Below are positions 44,782 through 53,028 of a DNA stretch of 64,000 nucleotides, one piece after another. Made by a program: the position numbers and the translations under genes. The notes beneath the pieces were generated by a model. That model saw only the letters and a list, made by a program, of their open reading frames with translations, was not told the origin of the DNA and searched no databases. Where the stretch lies: positions 1 through 64,000 of the forward strand of contig CBDHDU010000044.1 of the NCBI GenBank assembly GCA_965261725.1. The letters are read 5' to 3'. Each line of letters begins with the position of its first letter. Within the stretch, counting starts at the first letter, position 1. The DNA is from CANDOC01 sp965261725. Its GTDB lineage: Bacteria > Pseudomonadota > Gammaproteobacteria > Pseudomonadales > Endozoicomonadaceae.

Positions 44782-44948
44782 ATTTCTTTCGTTAAAAAAC
44801 ACGACTGAATTAGTGCGAAAGTACAAACAATGTTTCTTCCCCCCTACCTGTTTGGCATAATCTCTTCGCCCAGATAACAAAAAAACCGGTACTCCTCTCT
44901 TTTCCAGGCTGTTCTCGGCCGGGGTACTGGTACCAGAGGATAAAAAGA

Positions 44949-46505
44949 ATGACTGATGGAAAAGGCGGCCCGTCCGTTCTTACTGACCTCGGTGCAACAG
45001 CACTGGTTGAACAAGCTATTACCCGCGGGGAAGGTAAACTGGCAGCAAATGGTTCGCTGGTTGTAGAAACCGGACGTCGTACCGGACGCTCCCCTCTCGA
45101 CCGATTTATTGTTGATGAGCCCAGCACATCTGAAGATATCCACTGGGGAGCTGTTAACCGTCCCTTTGACCCGGTCAAGTTTGATGCCCTTTGGGACAGG
45201 GTAGAAACCTGGGTACAAAGTCATGATCGTTTTGAACAACACTTACACGTCGGTGCCCATCCGGAACATTATCTCCCGGTTGTAATGACAACCCAGACCG
45301 CCTGGCAAAACCTGTTTGGTCGTAACCTGTTTGTGCGCCCTGATGAATTCAACCCCAAAGAGAAAGAAAACTGGCATATTCTGAATGTACCGGGTTTTGT
45401 TTGTGATCCCGAACGTGACGGTACCAACTCTGACGGTGCCGTGATTATTAACTTCGCCCGTCGTAAAGTGTTGCTCGCCGGTATGCGTTATGCCGGAGAA
45501 ATGAAGAAAGCGATGTTCTCGGTACAGAACTTCCTGCTGCCAGAGAAAGATGTTCTGTCAATGCACTGTTCCGCCAATGTCAGCGAATCAGGTGAAACCT
45601 GCCTGTTCTTTGGTCTTTCCGGCACCGGTAAAACGACGCTTTCTGCTGATCCGGAACGCTTCCTGATTGGTGATGATGAACATGGCTGGGGCAAAGGCAC
45701 GGTATTTAATCTGGAAGGTGGTTGCTACGCCAAGTGCATCGACCTCAGCCAGAAAAATGAGCCTGTAATCTGGGATGCTATTCGTTTTGGTGCCATTGTT
45801 GAAAACGTGGTTGTGGATAAAGATTCGCGCCAGCCTGATTACAACGATGTATCGCTAACCGAAAACAGCCGCTGTGCTTACCCGCTGGAACATGTAGAAA
45901 AGCGCATTGAAAAGAATCGTTCCGGTGAACCGAATGCCATTATATTCCTGACTTGCGATATGACGGGTGTGCTGCCACCGGTTTCTATTCTGAGTAAGGA
46001 AGCCGCCGCGTATCACTTCCTCAGTGGTTATACCGCTCTGGTTGGCTCAACGGAGATGGGCTCTGCACCCGGTCTGAAATCCACCTTCTCTACCTGCTTC
46101 GGCGCACCTTTTATGCCGCGTTCACCCGGCACTTATGCTGAGCTGTTGATGAAGCGTATCAGTGAGTTTGGCAGCAAGGTTTATCTGGTAAATACCGGCT
46201 GGACTGGTGGTTCTTATGGCAAGGGTGGTGAGCGTTTCAGTATTCCGGTTACCCGTTCGGTCATCAGTGCGATTCAAAGCGGTACACTGGTTGATACTGA
46301 GACCGGTCATATTGAAACCATGAATCTCAGTTATCCACTATCCATTCCGGGTGTTGATTCAAAGCTGCTGAGTCCTCGTGATACCTGGGCTGATCCAGTG
46401 GCTTATGATGAAGCTGCCCGCAAACTGGCTGCCCAGTTTGTGAATAACTTTGAGAAGTTTGAGGTTAGCGATCCAATTATTAAAGCAGGGCCATTATCAG
46501 ATTAA
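44949..46505 (+). CDS. pckA: ATP-dependent phosphoenolpyruvate carboxykinase
   Basis: 518 residues, ATG preceded by AGAGGATAAAAAG. P-loop GLSGTGKTTLS, kinase-2 region LIGDDEHGW, TGRTGRSPLDRF-type substrate motif (RRTGRSPLDRFIV), and FLTCDMTGVLPPVS. Decarboxylates oxaloacetate to PEP with ATP in gluconeogenesis. It ends in a strong terminator at 46539-46570. Confidence 0.96.
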   Translation: MTDGKGGPSVLTDLGATALVEQAITRGEGKLAANGSLVVETGRRTGRSPLDRFIVDEPSTSEDIHWGAVNRPFDPVKFDALWDRVETWVQSHDRFEQHLHVGAHPEHYLPVVMTTQTAWQNLFGRNLFVRPDEFNPKEKENWHILNVPGFVCDPERDGTNSDGAVIINFARRKVLLAGMRYAGEMKKAMFSVQNFLLPEKDVLSMHCSANVSESGETCLFFGLSGTGKTTLSADPERFLIGDDEHGWGKGTVFNLEGGCYAKCIDLSQKNEPVIWDAIRFGAIVENVVVDKDSRQPDYNDVSLTENSRCAYPLEHVEKRIEKNRSGEPNAIIFLTCDMTGVLPPVSILSKEAAAYHFLSGYTALVGSTEMGSAPGLKSTFSTCFGAPFMPRSPGTYAELLMKRISEFGSKVYLVNTGWTGGSYGKGGERFSIPVTRSVISAIQSGTLVDTETGHIETMNLSYPLSIPGVDSKLLSPRDTWADPVAYDEAARKLAAQFVNNFEKFEVSDPIIKAGPLSD

Positions 46506-46538
46506 CTTATAAAGAACCATAATCCTGTAATTTTATAT

Positions 46539-46570
46539 GTGCCGGGGTTTACAGATTCCGGCACTTTTTT
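46539..46570 (+). terminator. Rho-independent terminator of pckA
   Basis: GTGCCGG / CCGGCAC stem followed by TTTTTT, 34 bases after the stop. Confidence 0.9.
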
Positions 46571-46713
46571 GTCGTATCATTCATCATGATGTCAAAATTA
46601 AAAGAGCTACAGTCTCACTGCCACGCTTTAAAATCCTTTCATCATAAAAATAATGACTTCTGTCACTTTAAAAATAAAACTTGCCAAAATCTAATTATAT
46701 TATTTTCTAGTAA

Positions 46714-46876
46714 CAATACTGTGGACACTTTTTCCCCAGTAATACCAAGGGTTTCAGTGCATAGGGTACTTTTTAGCAGGTCTGAGAAACCCCAAACTTG
46801 CAATTAAATCCTAGCCCTTGCGGTGCAAGCCTTGGTGCATCAATGTTGAGTTCTCGAAAAACTGTCCACAGTATTG
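46714..46876. mobile_element. 163-bp MITE, family 2, copy 2
   Basis: Same element as 37390-37552 in the opposite orientation; ends CAATACTGTGGACA / TGTCCACAGTATTG and 6-bp target duplication TAGTAA (46708-46713 and 46877-46882). It lies 61 bp before the start of the next gene and may have displaced its promoter. Confidence 0.88.
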
Positions 46877-46936
46877 TAGTAAACGACATTTGCAATACGA
46901 CATCAGTCAATAGAAATATTTTTGGGGAATAAGTAA

Positions 46937-47971
46937 ATGTTATTATTCTGCAGTCGAACGTTTAAAAAACTCCCAATAACAGTATTTATAATTTACATTA
47001 ACGTTTTAGCCTTGTGCACTCAGGCTGGTTATATAAGCAGAAACGATATAGCAGCGGCACAGGTACTGCTTGCCTCCGACAAATCAGATATATCAGCTTT
47101 AATGTCAACTTTAACAATAGAAGAAAGTAACGATGCTGTTGCAACATCAGATAGATCAGATATAAGCCCGGAAGTTTGTGCGGCACTGCTTATCGTATCT
47201 GACGACCATTCCGATATTCTTGAAGCCATAAAAAGGAAAGCTAAAAGCCGACTTGAAGAAGACGTTTTACTCGCCCTCTATTACGGTTTCAACAAAGACG
47301 ACGCTACAACAGAACAAACAGATGAAAAACTGCTGAAAAAGCTGAATGAGCTGCAAAACAAACTATTACCAGAATATGTTTGTATAGATGGAATAAATGT
47401 TTCATTCGGCTCCTACTTATGGAGAGACTATATGCCCGGAAGTCGCAGAAAATACGCCGGCGAAGTACCTGCTGATGGTGGTAGCGCACTGATGGGAGCC
47501 ATAAAACTTCATGCGCACGGTTATATTGAAGGAGAAAATATTATTCCGTTACCAACGGACATTATGGATGATCTCGAAGCCTTATGGGCAATAGTCATCT
47601 ATCAGGGTGATTCCTGGACAGCCAGAGACTTTGGTGCTCCCAGTCGCACGGAATATGTGAATAAAGAAAAAAATCATTTCAACAATTGGTGGTCTGATCG
47701 CCCGGGTTTTACTCCTTATGATATTTCTGCCCAGGATGAAGGCAGGGTATGTCAAACCTCCTTTTATTGGAAGGATTGTTCGACTGATGACCACGTATGG
47801 ATTGGACCTTTCTATGGACCAACCGAGCACGAGCTTGTACCCGGGGATGGAAGAGGGATGAAGATCTTATACAACACCAAGCAACTGGCTACTATCATTT
47901 TCCGCTTCAAGCATGCCGGAAAAGAATATACTGTGATGACCTCAAAACATATAATCAACAGAACAGCATGA
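46937..47971 (+). CDS. Exported protein of unknown function
   Basis: 344 residues. Signal peptide (LPITVFIIYINVLALCTQAGY), then a Ser/Asp-rich segment with three diverged repeats of the type SDKSDIS / SDRSDIS / SDDHSDI (about residues 47-100), a charged helix, and a C-terminal globular part rich in Trp and Tyr (from about 150, with SYLWRDYMPG, NNWWSDRPGF). No known family. Low G+C compared with pckA, suggesting later acquisition. Confidence 0.55.
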   Translation: MLLFCSRTFKKLPITVFIIYINVLALCTQAGYISRNDIAAAQVLLASDKSDISALMSTLTIEESNDAVATSDRSDISPEVCAALLIVSDDHSDILEAIKRKAKSRLEEDVLLALYYGFNKDDATTEQTDEKLLKKLNELQNKLLPEYVCIDGINVSFGSYLWRDYMPGSRRKYAGEVPADGGSALMGAIKLHAHGYIEGENIIPLPTDIMDDLEALWAIVIYQGDSWTARDFGAPSRTEYVNKEKNHFNNWWSDRPGFTPYDISAQDEGRVCQTSFYWKDCSTDDHVWIGPFYGPTEHELVPGDGRGMKILYNTKQLATIIFRFKHAGKEYTVMTSKHIINRTA

Positions 47972-48061
47972 AAAACCGGATAGTTTAAATCCTCCACTCA
48001 TATCCACAGAACCTGTTGGCAGGGGCTAATATTCTATAAGCTGAGCACAAGCATAAGATAA

Positions 48062-49366
48062 TCAGCCCCTTCTTTCCATTAGTCCCGATCCCACAAACCT
48101 TGCCAGAAAAGCCGTCGCGTACATACCAAGCAGCGGCACCATCAGGAAATGGAAACGGCTGGTCCCAAAGAACGCCAGATACACCAGCGTAAACCACAGT
48201 ACGGCTACTATGGGTATTGCCTGCCCGTTCAGGAAAAAGTGAATGCGTTCACGCCAGATCAGAACCAGCAAACCAAGCCACGAAAGCAATGCCAGCGCAT
48301 AATAATAAAGATTGCTGATTTCCTTATAGATAACCACCAGCTCTGTGTTGGCATGAACAACCTTTTTGTTTAATCCCTGCCAGAACCAGCTGTAACCTTT
48401 ACCTTCCTCAAAAGAACCACTGTTTTCCCGAAAGTACAGCGATGCCAGCTTAGCGGGAACTCTGGCAAGGGCTTCTAAAGGATATTCCTGCAGATACGCT
48501 CTGACTTCTTTCCAGGCTTCTTTATCACGTACCACTTCATCTTCAATCTGAGACAGCACTTTAAACTTCGGCACTTCCTGATAAGTTCCACTGGCCTTAG
48601 GGTTATTGCCAATAAACATATTCATGCCTCCATTAGTCGAAACTGGAATCCATGCGCCCAACGTCTGGTGATTACGCCACACCCAGGGCATTACCACGAC
48701 CAGTACAACCAGATAAATAACCGTAATCCGCGCCCAGTGTCGAAAGGATTTAAGATGCCAGCCATGATAACCAAAGGAAAACATCCAGCAAAAACCTGCC
48801 ACTGCAACAGTTTGCGGTTTAGCCAGCATTGCCAGACCAGCAGCAACACCACAGGCTAGTGCTACTTGCACACCGCGCCTCATAGAAAGATCAATAATGA
48901 CCAACACCAGAGTCAGTGCCAACATTTCACTGGCAAGGATCATGCTGAAAAACCAGTGTGCGGGATAGCAGGCCAGTATCAGCAATAATAAACGAGCTGC
49001 TTTTTCACAACGGAACAAACGACGGCTGATGTCATAACAAAGCCACATAACCAGCGCCGACAGAACACCGTTCGCCATTTCCCCAAACATTAAGTCAGGT
49101 CCAAACAGCCGGTATACAAAAGAAAGAAAAGCCGGGTAACCCACCGGCCAGTAGGCCGTTGGGTTACCGGTTCTGATGTCCAGATAACCTTTGCCTTCAG
49201 CCATCCAGATCGCAAACTGATGATAAGCAGCAGAATCACTGACTGGCACGTTTTGCACCAGATAGGCCATTATTAACCGACCTGCCAGCGTTGCCAGAAT
49301 GATAGCCGGCACAAAGCCCCGCCAGTCCATCCACCACCAGACCTGTTCATCAATATTGTTTTTCAT
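48062..49366 (-). CDS. GT-C membrane glycosyltransferase (ArnT/GT39-like)
   Basis: About 434 residues from the ATG at 49366 (MKNNIDEQ), 20 bases after the upstream SDR gene; a longer frame to 49432 overlaps that gene. About ten to twelve transmembrane segments, with the first periplasmic loop carrying VPVSDSAAYHQFA (the acidic catalytic site of GT-C enzymes) and NPTAYWPVGYPAFLSF. Such enzymes move a sugar from a polyprenyl phosphate to an acceptor outside the membrane. With the three upstream genes it suggests transfer of a D-arabinofuranose-type sugar. The acceptor (pilin, LPS or another polymer) is unknown. Confidence 0.75.
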   Translation of the reverse strand: MKNNIDEQVWWWMDWRGFVPAIILATLAGRLIMAYLVQNVPVSDSAAYHQFAIWMAEGKGYLDIRTGNPTAYWPVGYPAFLSFVYRLFGPDLMFGEMANGVLSALVMWLCYDISRRLFRCEKAARLLLLILACYPAHWFFSMILASEMLALTLVLVIIDLSMRRGVQVALACGVAAGLAMLAKPQTVAVAGFCWMFSFGYHGWHLKSFRHWARITVIYLVVLVVVMPWVWRNHQTLGAWIPVSTNGGMNMFIGNNPKASGTYQEVPKFKVLSQIEDEVVRDKEAWKEVRAYLQEYPLEALARVPAKLASLYFRENSGSFEEGKGYSWFWQGLNKKVVHANTELVVIYKEISNLYYYALALLSWLGLLVLIWRERIHFFLNGQAIPIVAVLWFTLVYLAFFGTSRFHFLMVPLLGMYATAFLARFVGSGLMERRG

Positions 49367-49386
49367 TACTTCATTCCCTGAAGTAT

Positions 49387-50130
49387 TTATCCTAGAGACA
49401 GCCTTTTGAATACGGTTTCCGGAATCAGGCAAATGACCATCATAATCCAGCGCCAGAACCCCGGAACATAAACAACATCTTGAGTTCCAGCAACCAACAC
49501 ATCCGCTATTTTCCGCCCGACAGTATCTGCTTCAGCCCATAGTGCACCTTTTTCAAAGTCAGCCGTCATCGGTGAGATAATCAGCCCCGGCTTAATAGTC
49601 ACCACTCTTACACTTGATTTGTACAAACGGTTCCGCAGACCTTGAAGATAAGTCGTCAAACAACTTTTCGCCGCACCATAAACATAATTTGACTGTCGCC
49701 CTCTATCCCCCGCAACTGAACTTATCGCTGCAATCGTCCCTTTGCCCCAGGCTTCAAACTGGTTGGCAACACGGGTAATAAAAGCAATGGTTGATACGGC
49801 GTTGGTTTGTAGTGCATCAATGGTTTTATCTACATTCTGTTCACACACGGGCTGATCCGGCAAAGTACCATGAGCCAGTAAAACAATATCCAGCCCGCCT
49901 AATTCTTTGTGCGCCGTTTCCAATACCATTTTGTGACGGGACAGGTTATTGATCTCCAGTGTGATACCCGCAACCTGAGCCGCCCCTCTTGCCAGCAGAT
50001 CATCTTTCAGTTCATCAATATCACTGGTCTTTCTGGAACAGAGAAACAGGCTGTGACCCTGTTCAGCCAACGCACGGGAACAGCCTTTTGCCATTGCCGA
50101 GGTAGCACCAACAATCAAAATCCGTTTCAT
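49387..50130 (-). CDS. DprE2-like short-chain dehydrogenase
   Basis: 247 residues. NAD(P)-binding GATSAMAKGCSRALA, then LLAHGTLPDQ, AAISSVAGDRGR (Ser) and YVYGAAKS (YxxxK). The C-terminal hydrophobic helix FWRWIMMVICLIPETVFKRL is typical of DprE2. It reduces the 2-keto intermediate to decaprenyl- (here polyprenyl-) phosphoryl-arabinose, working with the DprE1-like oxidase whose stop it overlaps (ATGA, 50127-50130). Confidence 0.82.
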   Translation of the reverse strand: MKRILIVGATSAMAKGCSRALAEQGHSLFLCSRKTSDIDELKDDLLARGAAQVAGITLEINNLSRHKMVLETAHKELGGLDIVLLAHGTLPDQPVCEQNVDKTIDALQTNAVSTIAFITRVANQFEAWGKGTIAAISSVAGDRGRQSNYVYGAAKSCLTTYLQGLRNRLYKSSVRVVTIKPGLIISPMTADFEKGALWAEADTVGRKIADVLVAGTQDVVYVPGFWRWIMMVICLIPETVFKRLSLG

Positions 50131-51437
50131 AGTCCTTCCATCATCCGTTGCCAGAAGCGGGAGTTAATTGCCGGGTCGCGCATACTTTCATGCTGTTCCC
50201 ATGCGGGATATGCCATTTTGAAAAAATCTGGCTGCATATGAGCATCTTTAGCCGGATAGAGTGCACCCGCTGCAGCCTGCACACAGTCATCCATTTGGCT
50301 GAATAACTCATCTAAGCCAGCACGGTTAGGAAAGTCGAGCGCGAGCGTATAACCCTCCCTGGGGAATGAAAGCGCTCCTGCAGCATTTTTAGAACCAAAC
50401 CGTTTCAGGACAACCAGAAACGAGCCCTGCCCAGTGGCAGCAATCATTGATAACAGTTCGGAAAAAACATCTTCCGCACTGCCAGCAGGAATAACACACT
50501 GATACTGCTGGAAACCGGCCGGACCATATAAACGATTCCAACCCTGTACTGTATCCAGTGGATAAAAGAACTTCTGATAATCAACATGCTTAACACCATT
50601 GCGGTAAGCCAGATGATAAATACAGTTATTGAACAACTGCAGGGTATGGCGGTTTAACGGACTGAAGGGCAGTGATATTGCAGGAATTGATTTTCTGGAA
50701 GGCATCGGCTGTTGATCATTAATATGACGGGCCCGCATATACCAGCCACGTCCGACATTATCTCCTGAAGCCAGACAATCCACCCAGGCAACCCGGTGTT
50801 CCCAGTCATTACCCGTGCCTTGCTCAAGTTCAAAGTAGTCGGACAACTTATCCATTTTTATGGATTCTACTTCCAGCCATGGGCTGGAAACCCGCTTGAG
50901 TGAAATCTCAACCTGAGTCATGGTACCGGTCAGCCCAAGCCCGCCAATGGTGTGATAAAGCCAGTCAGCATTTTCTGAGTCGGTGCAGGTAAGAGATTTA
51001 CCGTTACTTCGCAGCAACTCAATACTTTTCACATGATGACCGAAAGAACCGGCAGTCCAGTGGTTCTTACCATGAACATCATTGGCAACTGCTCCACCAA
51101 GCGTCACTCGCTGCGTACCGGGTGTAACGGGTAACATCCAACCTGAAGGAACAGTGAGGCGACTTATTTCACCCAGTTGAATACCCGGACGGGCGACAAG
51201 TATTCCCGATTCCCGATCAAAAGAAATCAGGTTATCCAGTGCACCCAGATTTAAAAGTTGTCCACTGGCTGCCAGACAGCTGTCTCCATAACTACAACCA
51301 TTGCCGTACGGCAGAAAACCATTACCTCGAAGCTTGGCAATTCCCGCATTAACCTGTGAATAACTCCATGCGGTTTCTGCCTGCTGTGGATAATGTGGGT
51401 AACGCCCCCAGGATTCATATTTCATTGCTTTACCCAT
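50127..51437 (-). CDS. DprE1-like FAD-dependent oxidase
   Basis: 436 residues (or 432 from the second Met). FAD-binding_4 domain: LPYGNGCSYGDSCLA, VTPGTQRVTLGGAVANDVHG, and a C-terminal ALO-like domain ending in YPAKDAHMQPDFFK. In mycobacteria DprE1 oxidises decaprenyl-phosphoryl-ribose at C2. The stop-start overlaps on both sides make a tight operon with the prenyltransferase and DprE2 genes. Confidence 0.85.
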   Translation of the reverse strand: MGKAMKYESWGRYPHYPQQAETAWSYSQVNAGIAKLRGNGFLPYGNGCSYGDSCLAASGQLLNLGALDNLISFDRESGILVARPGIQLGEISRLTVPSGWMLPVTPGTQRVTLGGAVANDVHGKNHWTAGSFGHHVKSIELLRSNGKSLTCTDSENADWLYHTIGGLGLTGTMTQVEISLKRVSSPWLEVESIKMDKLSDYFELEQGTGNDWEHRVAWVDCLASGDNVGRGWYMRARHINDQQPMPSRKSIPAISLPFSPLNRHTLQLFNNCIYHLAYRNGVKHVDYQKFFYPLDTVQGWNRLYGPAGFQQYQCVIPAGSAEDVFSELLSMIAATGQGSFLVVLKRFGSKNAAGALSFPREGYTLALDFPNRAGLDELFSQMDDCVQAAAGALYPAKDAHMQPDFFKMAYPAWEQHESMRDPAINSRFWQRMMEGL

Positions 51438-51440
51438 TCG

Positions 51441-52856
51441 CTAAATTGCCAACAGATAAATCACGCCCATAATCATGCAGCTGATCAGGCTGGCGCGGTC
51501 ACGAGCCGCAAAAACAATCGGGTCCTGATCCATCTTGCCACGATGAGTTAGCAGCCAGACCCGACTTATCCAGTAAAGTAATACCGGACATATCAGCCAG
51601 ACCATCCGTGGCTCATCATAAAGATTTGATACTTTTTCACTGCTTGCATACAGGGCGAGTACCAGCACAGACATGTAACCACTGGCACTGCCAAGTACTT
51701 CCAGCAGTTGCATATCGGTTGAATGATAACCCCGGATTTTCTTTTTCCAGCTGCCTTCAGACCGACGGGCATAAAGCTCAGCGCAACGCTTAACAATTGC
51801 CAGACTCAGAAACAGAAACATGGAAAACGCCAGCAGCCACATGGAAGGCGCAACCATAATCGCTGCTGCACCACCAATAATCCGGCTGGTATAAAGCGCT
51901 GCTAACGTAACAACATCAAGCATTGGAGCCTGCTTCAGCCTGAAGGAATACAGCAGCGTCAGGATGTAATACAGGCTTAATACGGAACCAAACCAGATAT
52001 TAATACCAAACCCGATGATCATGCTGGTTAATAATAAAATCGGCATCAGCACACAGGCATAGCCGACTGAAAAAGTTCCCGCTGCCATTGGCCTGAAACG
52101 CTTGGTTTGATGCTGCCGGTCTTCCTCAAGATCAAGCAAATCATTTAACAAATAAACAGATGAAGCACACAACCCCCAGGCCAGGAATGCCAGACAGGTA
52201 ACAAATAACGTTGAAAGAGAAATGAGCGGATGAATGGCCAGCAAGGGTAAAAAGAGCAGTAAGTTCTTCGACCACTGATAGGTTCGCATCGCTTTCAGAG
52301 CGGCTGGCACTACCGGTGGCATACGGTCAAATACATGAGTAACAATGGCTGTGTCTTCGGCTTCCTTGATCAGTTTCTCACCAGCATTGACGACAATTGC
52401 GTGTCGCGCTGCCTGCCAGACCGGTAAATCAACCTTGCTGTTGCCAGCATAATCAAAGCCCTGTTCACCAAACCGTTCAATTAGTGCATCACGCTTGCGG
52501 GTACCGGTCAGATTCTTCTTATCATCACTTGCCAGCACTTCATCGAATATCCCCAGATGAGAAGCAACTTTATCAGCCAGTGCCTGATTACTACCGGTGG
52601 CCAGTATCAGCGTACGACTCTTTTGCTGTACTTTCAGCCATTCCAGCAACTCCTGATTCCATGGCATCAGCTCAAGCCTAGGATCATAAGTATCTGCCAG
52701 CCGGGCTTTAAGAGAAGCTTTACCGCTGAGAACAGCAGGTAACTTTCCAAGCGTGGCCAAGGGCTGTGTTTTGAGGTGGTGCGCAAGCGACTCCACTGCC
52801 AGATCAGTTTTCAGCAGTGTGCCGTCCAGATCTACCACCAGCGGGCAAGTGGACAT
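51441..52856 (-). CDS. HAD-UbiA fusion: polyprenyl-phosphate phosphoribosyltransferase with phosphatase domain
   Basis: 471 residues from the ATG at 52856 (GGAG 8 bases upstream), preferred over an ATG 15 bases earlier. N-terminal HAD phosphatase (LVVDLDGTLLKTD, ILATGSNQ, AGNSKVDLPVWQ), C-terminal UbiA membrane domain with eight or nine helices, YLLNDLLDLEEDRQH (first Asp motif) and the second around SLYYILTLLYSF. Fusions of this type make polyprenyl-phosphoryl-ribose from PRPP and remove its 5-phosphate, the first steps towards polyprenyl-phosphoryl-arabinose. First gene of the operon. Confidence 0.82.
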   Translation of the reverse strand: MSTCPLVVDLDGTLLKTDLAVESLAHHLKTQPLATLGKLPAVLSGKASLKARLADTYDPRLELMPWNQELLEWLKVQQKSRTLILATGSNQALADKVASHLGIFDEVLASDDKKNLTGTRKRDALIERFGEQGFDYAGNSKVDLPVWQAARHAIVVNAGEKLIKEAEDTAIVTHVFDRMPPVVPAALKAMRTYQWSKNLLLFLPLLAIHPLISLSTLFVTCLAFLAWGLCASSVYLLNDLLDLEEDRQHQTKRFRPMAAGTFSVGYACVLMPILLLTSMIIGFGINIWFGSVLSLYYILTLLYSFRLKQAPMLDVVTLAALYTSRIIGGAAAIMVAPSMWLLAFSMFLFLSLAIVKRCAELYARRSEGSWKKKIRGYHSTDMQLLEVLGSASGYMSVLVLALYASSEKVSNLYDEPRMVWLICPVLLYWISRVWLLTHRGKMDQDPIVFAARDRASLISCMIMGVIYLLAI

Positions 52857-53028
52857 GGCTGCTCCATCCATGAAGCGTTGTTATCAATTTATTTTTTACT
52901 CTGTACCTGCTATTCCTTTAGCTAAGCGGCACGTTCATCTGCTCCCATTCATTGGAAACAACTGCTTCACGATGCCTCTTATACAGAGCGTATTACTTTA
53001 ATTTCCCACAGAGTGGCAAGGACTGCCA

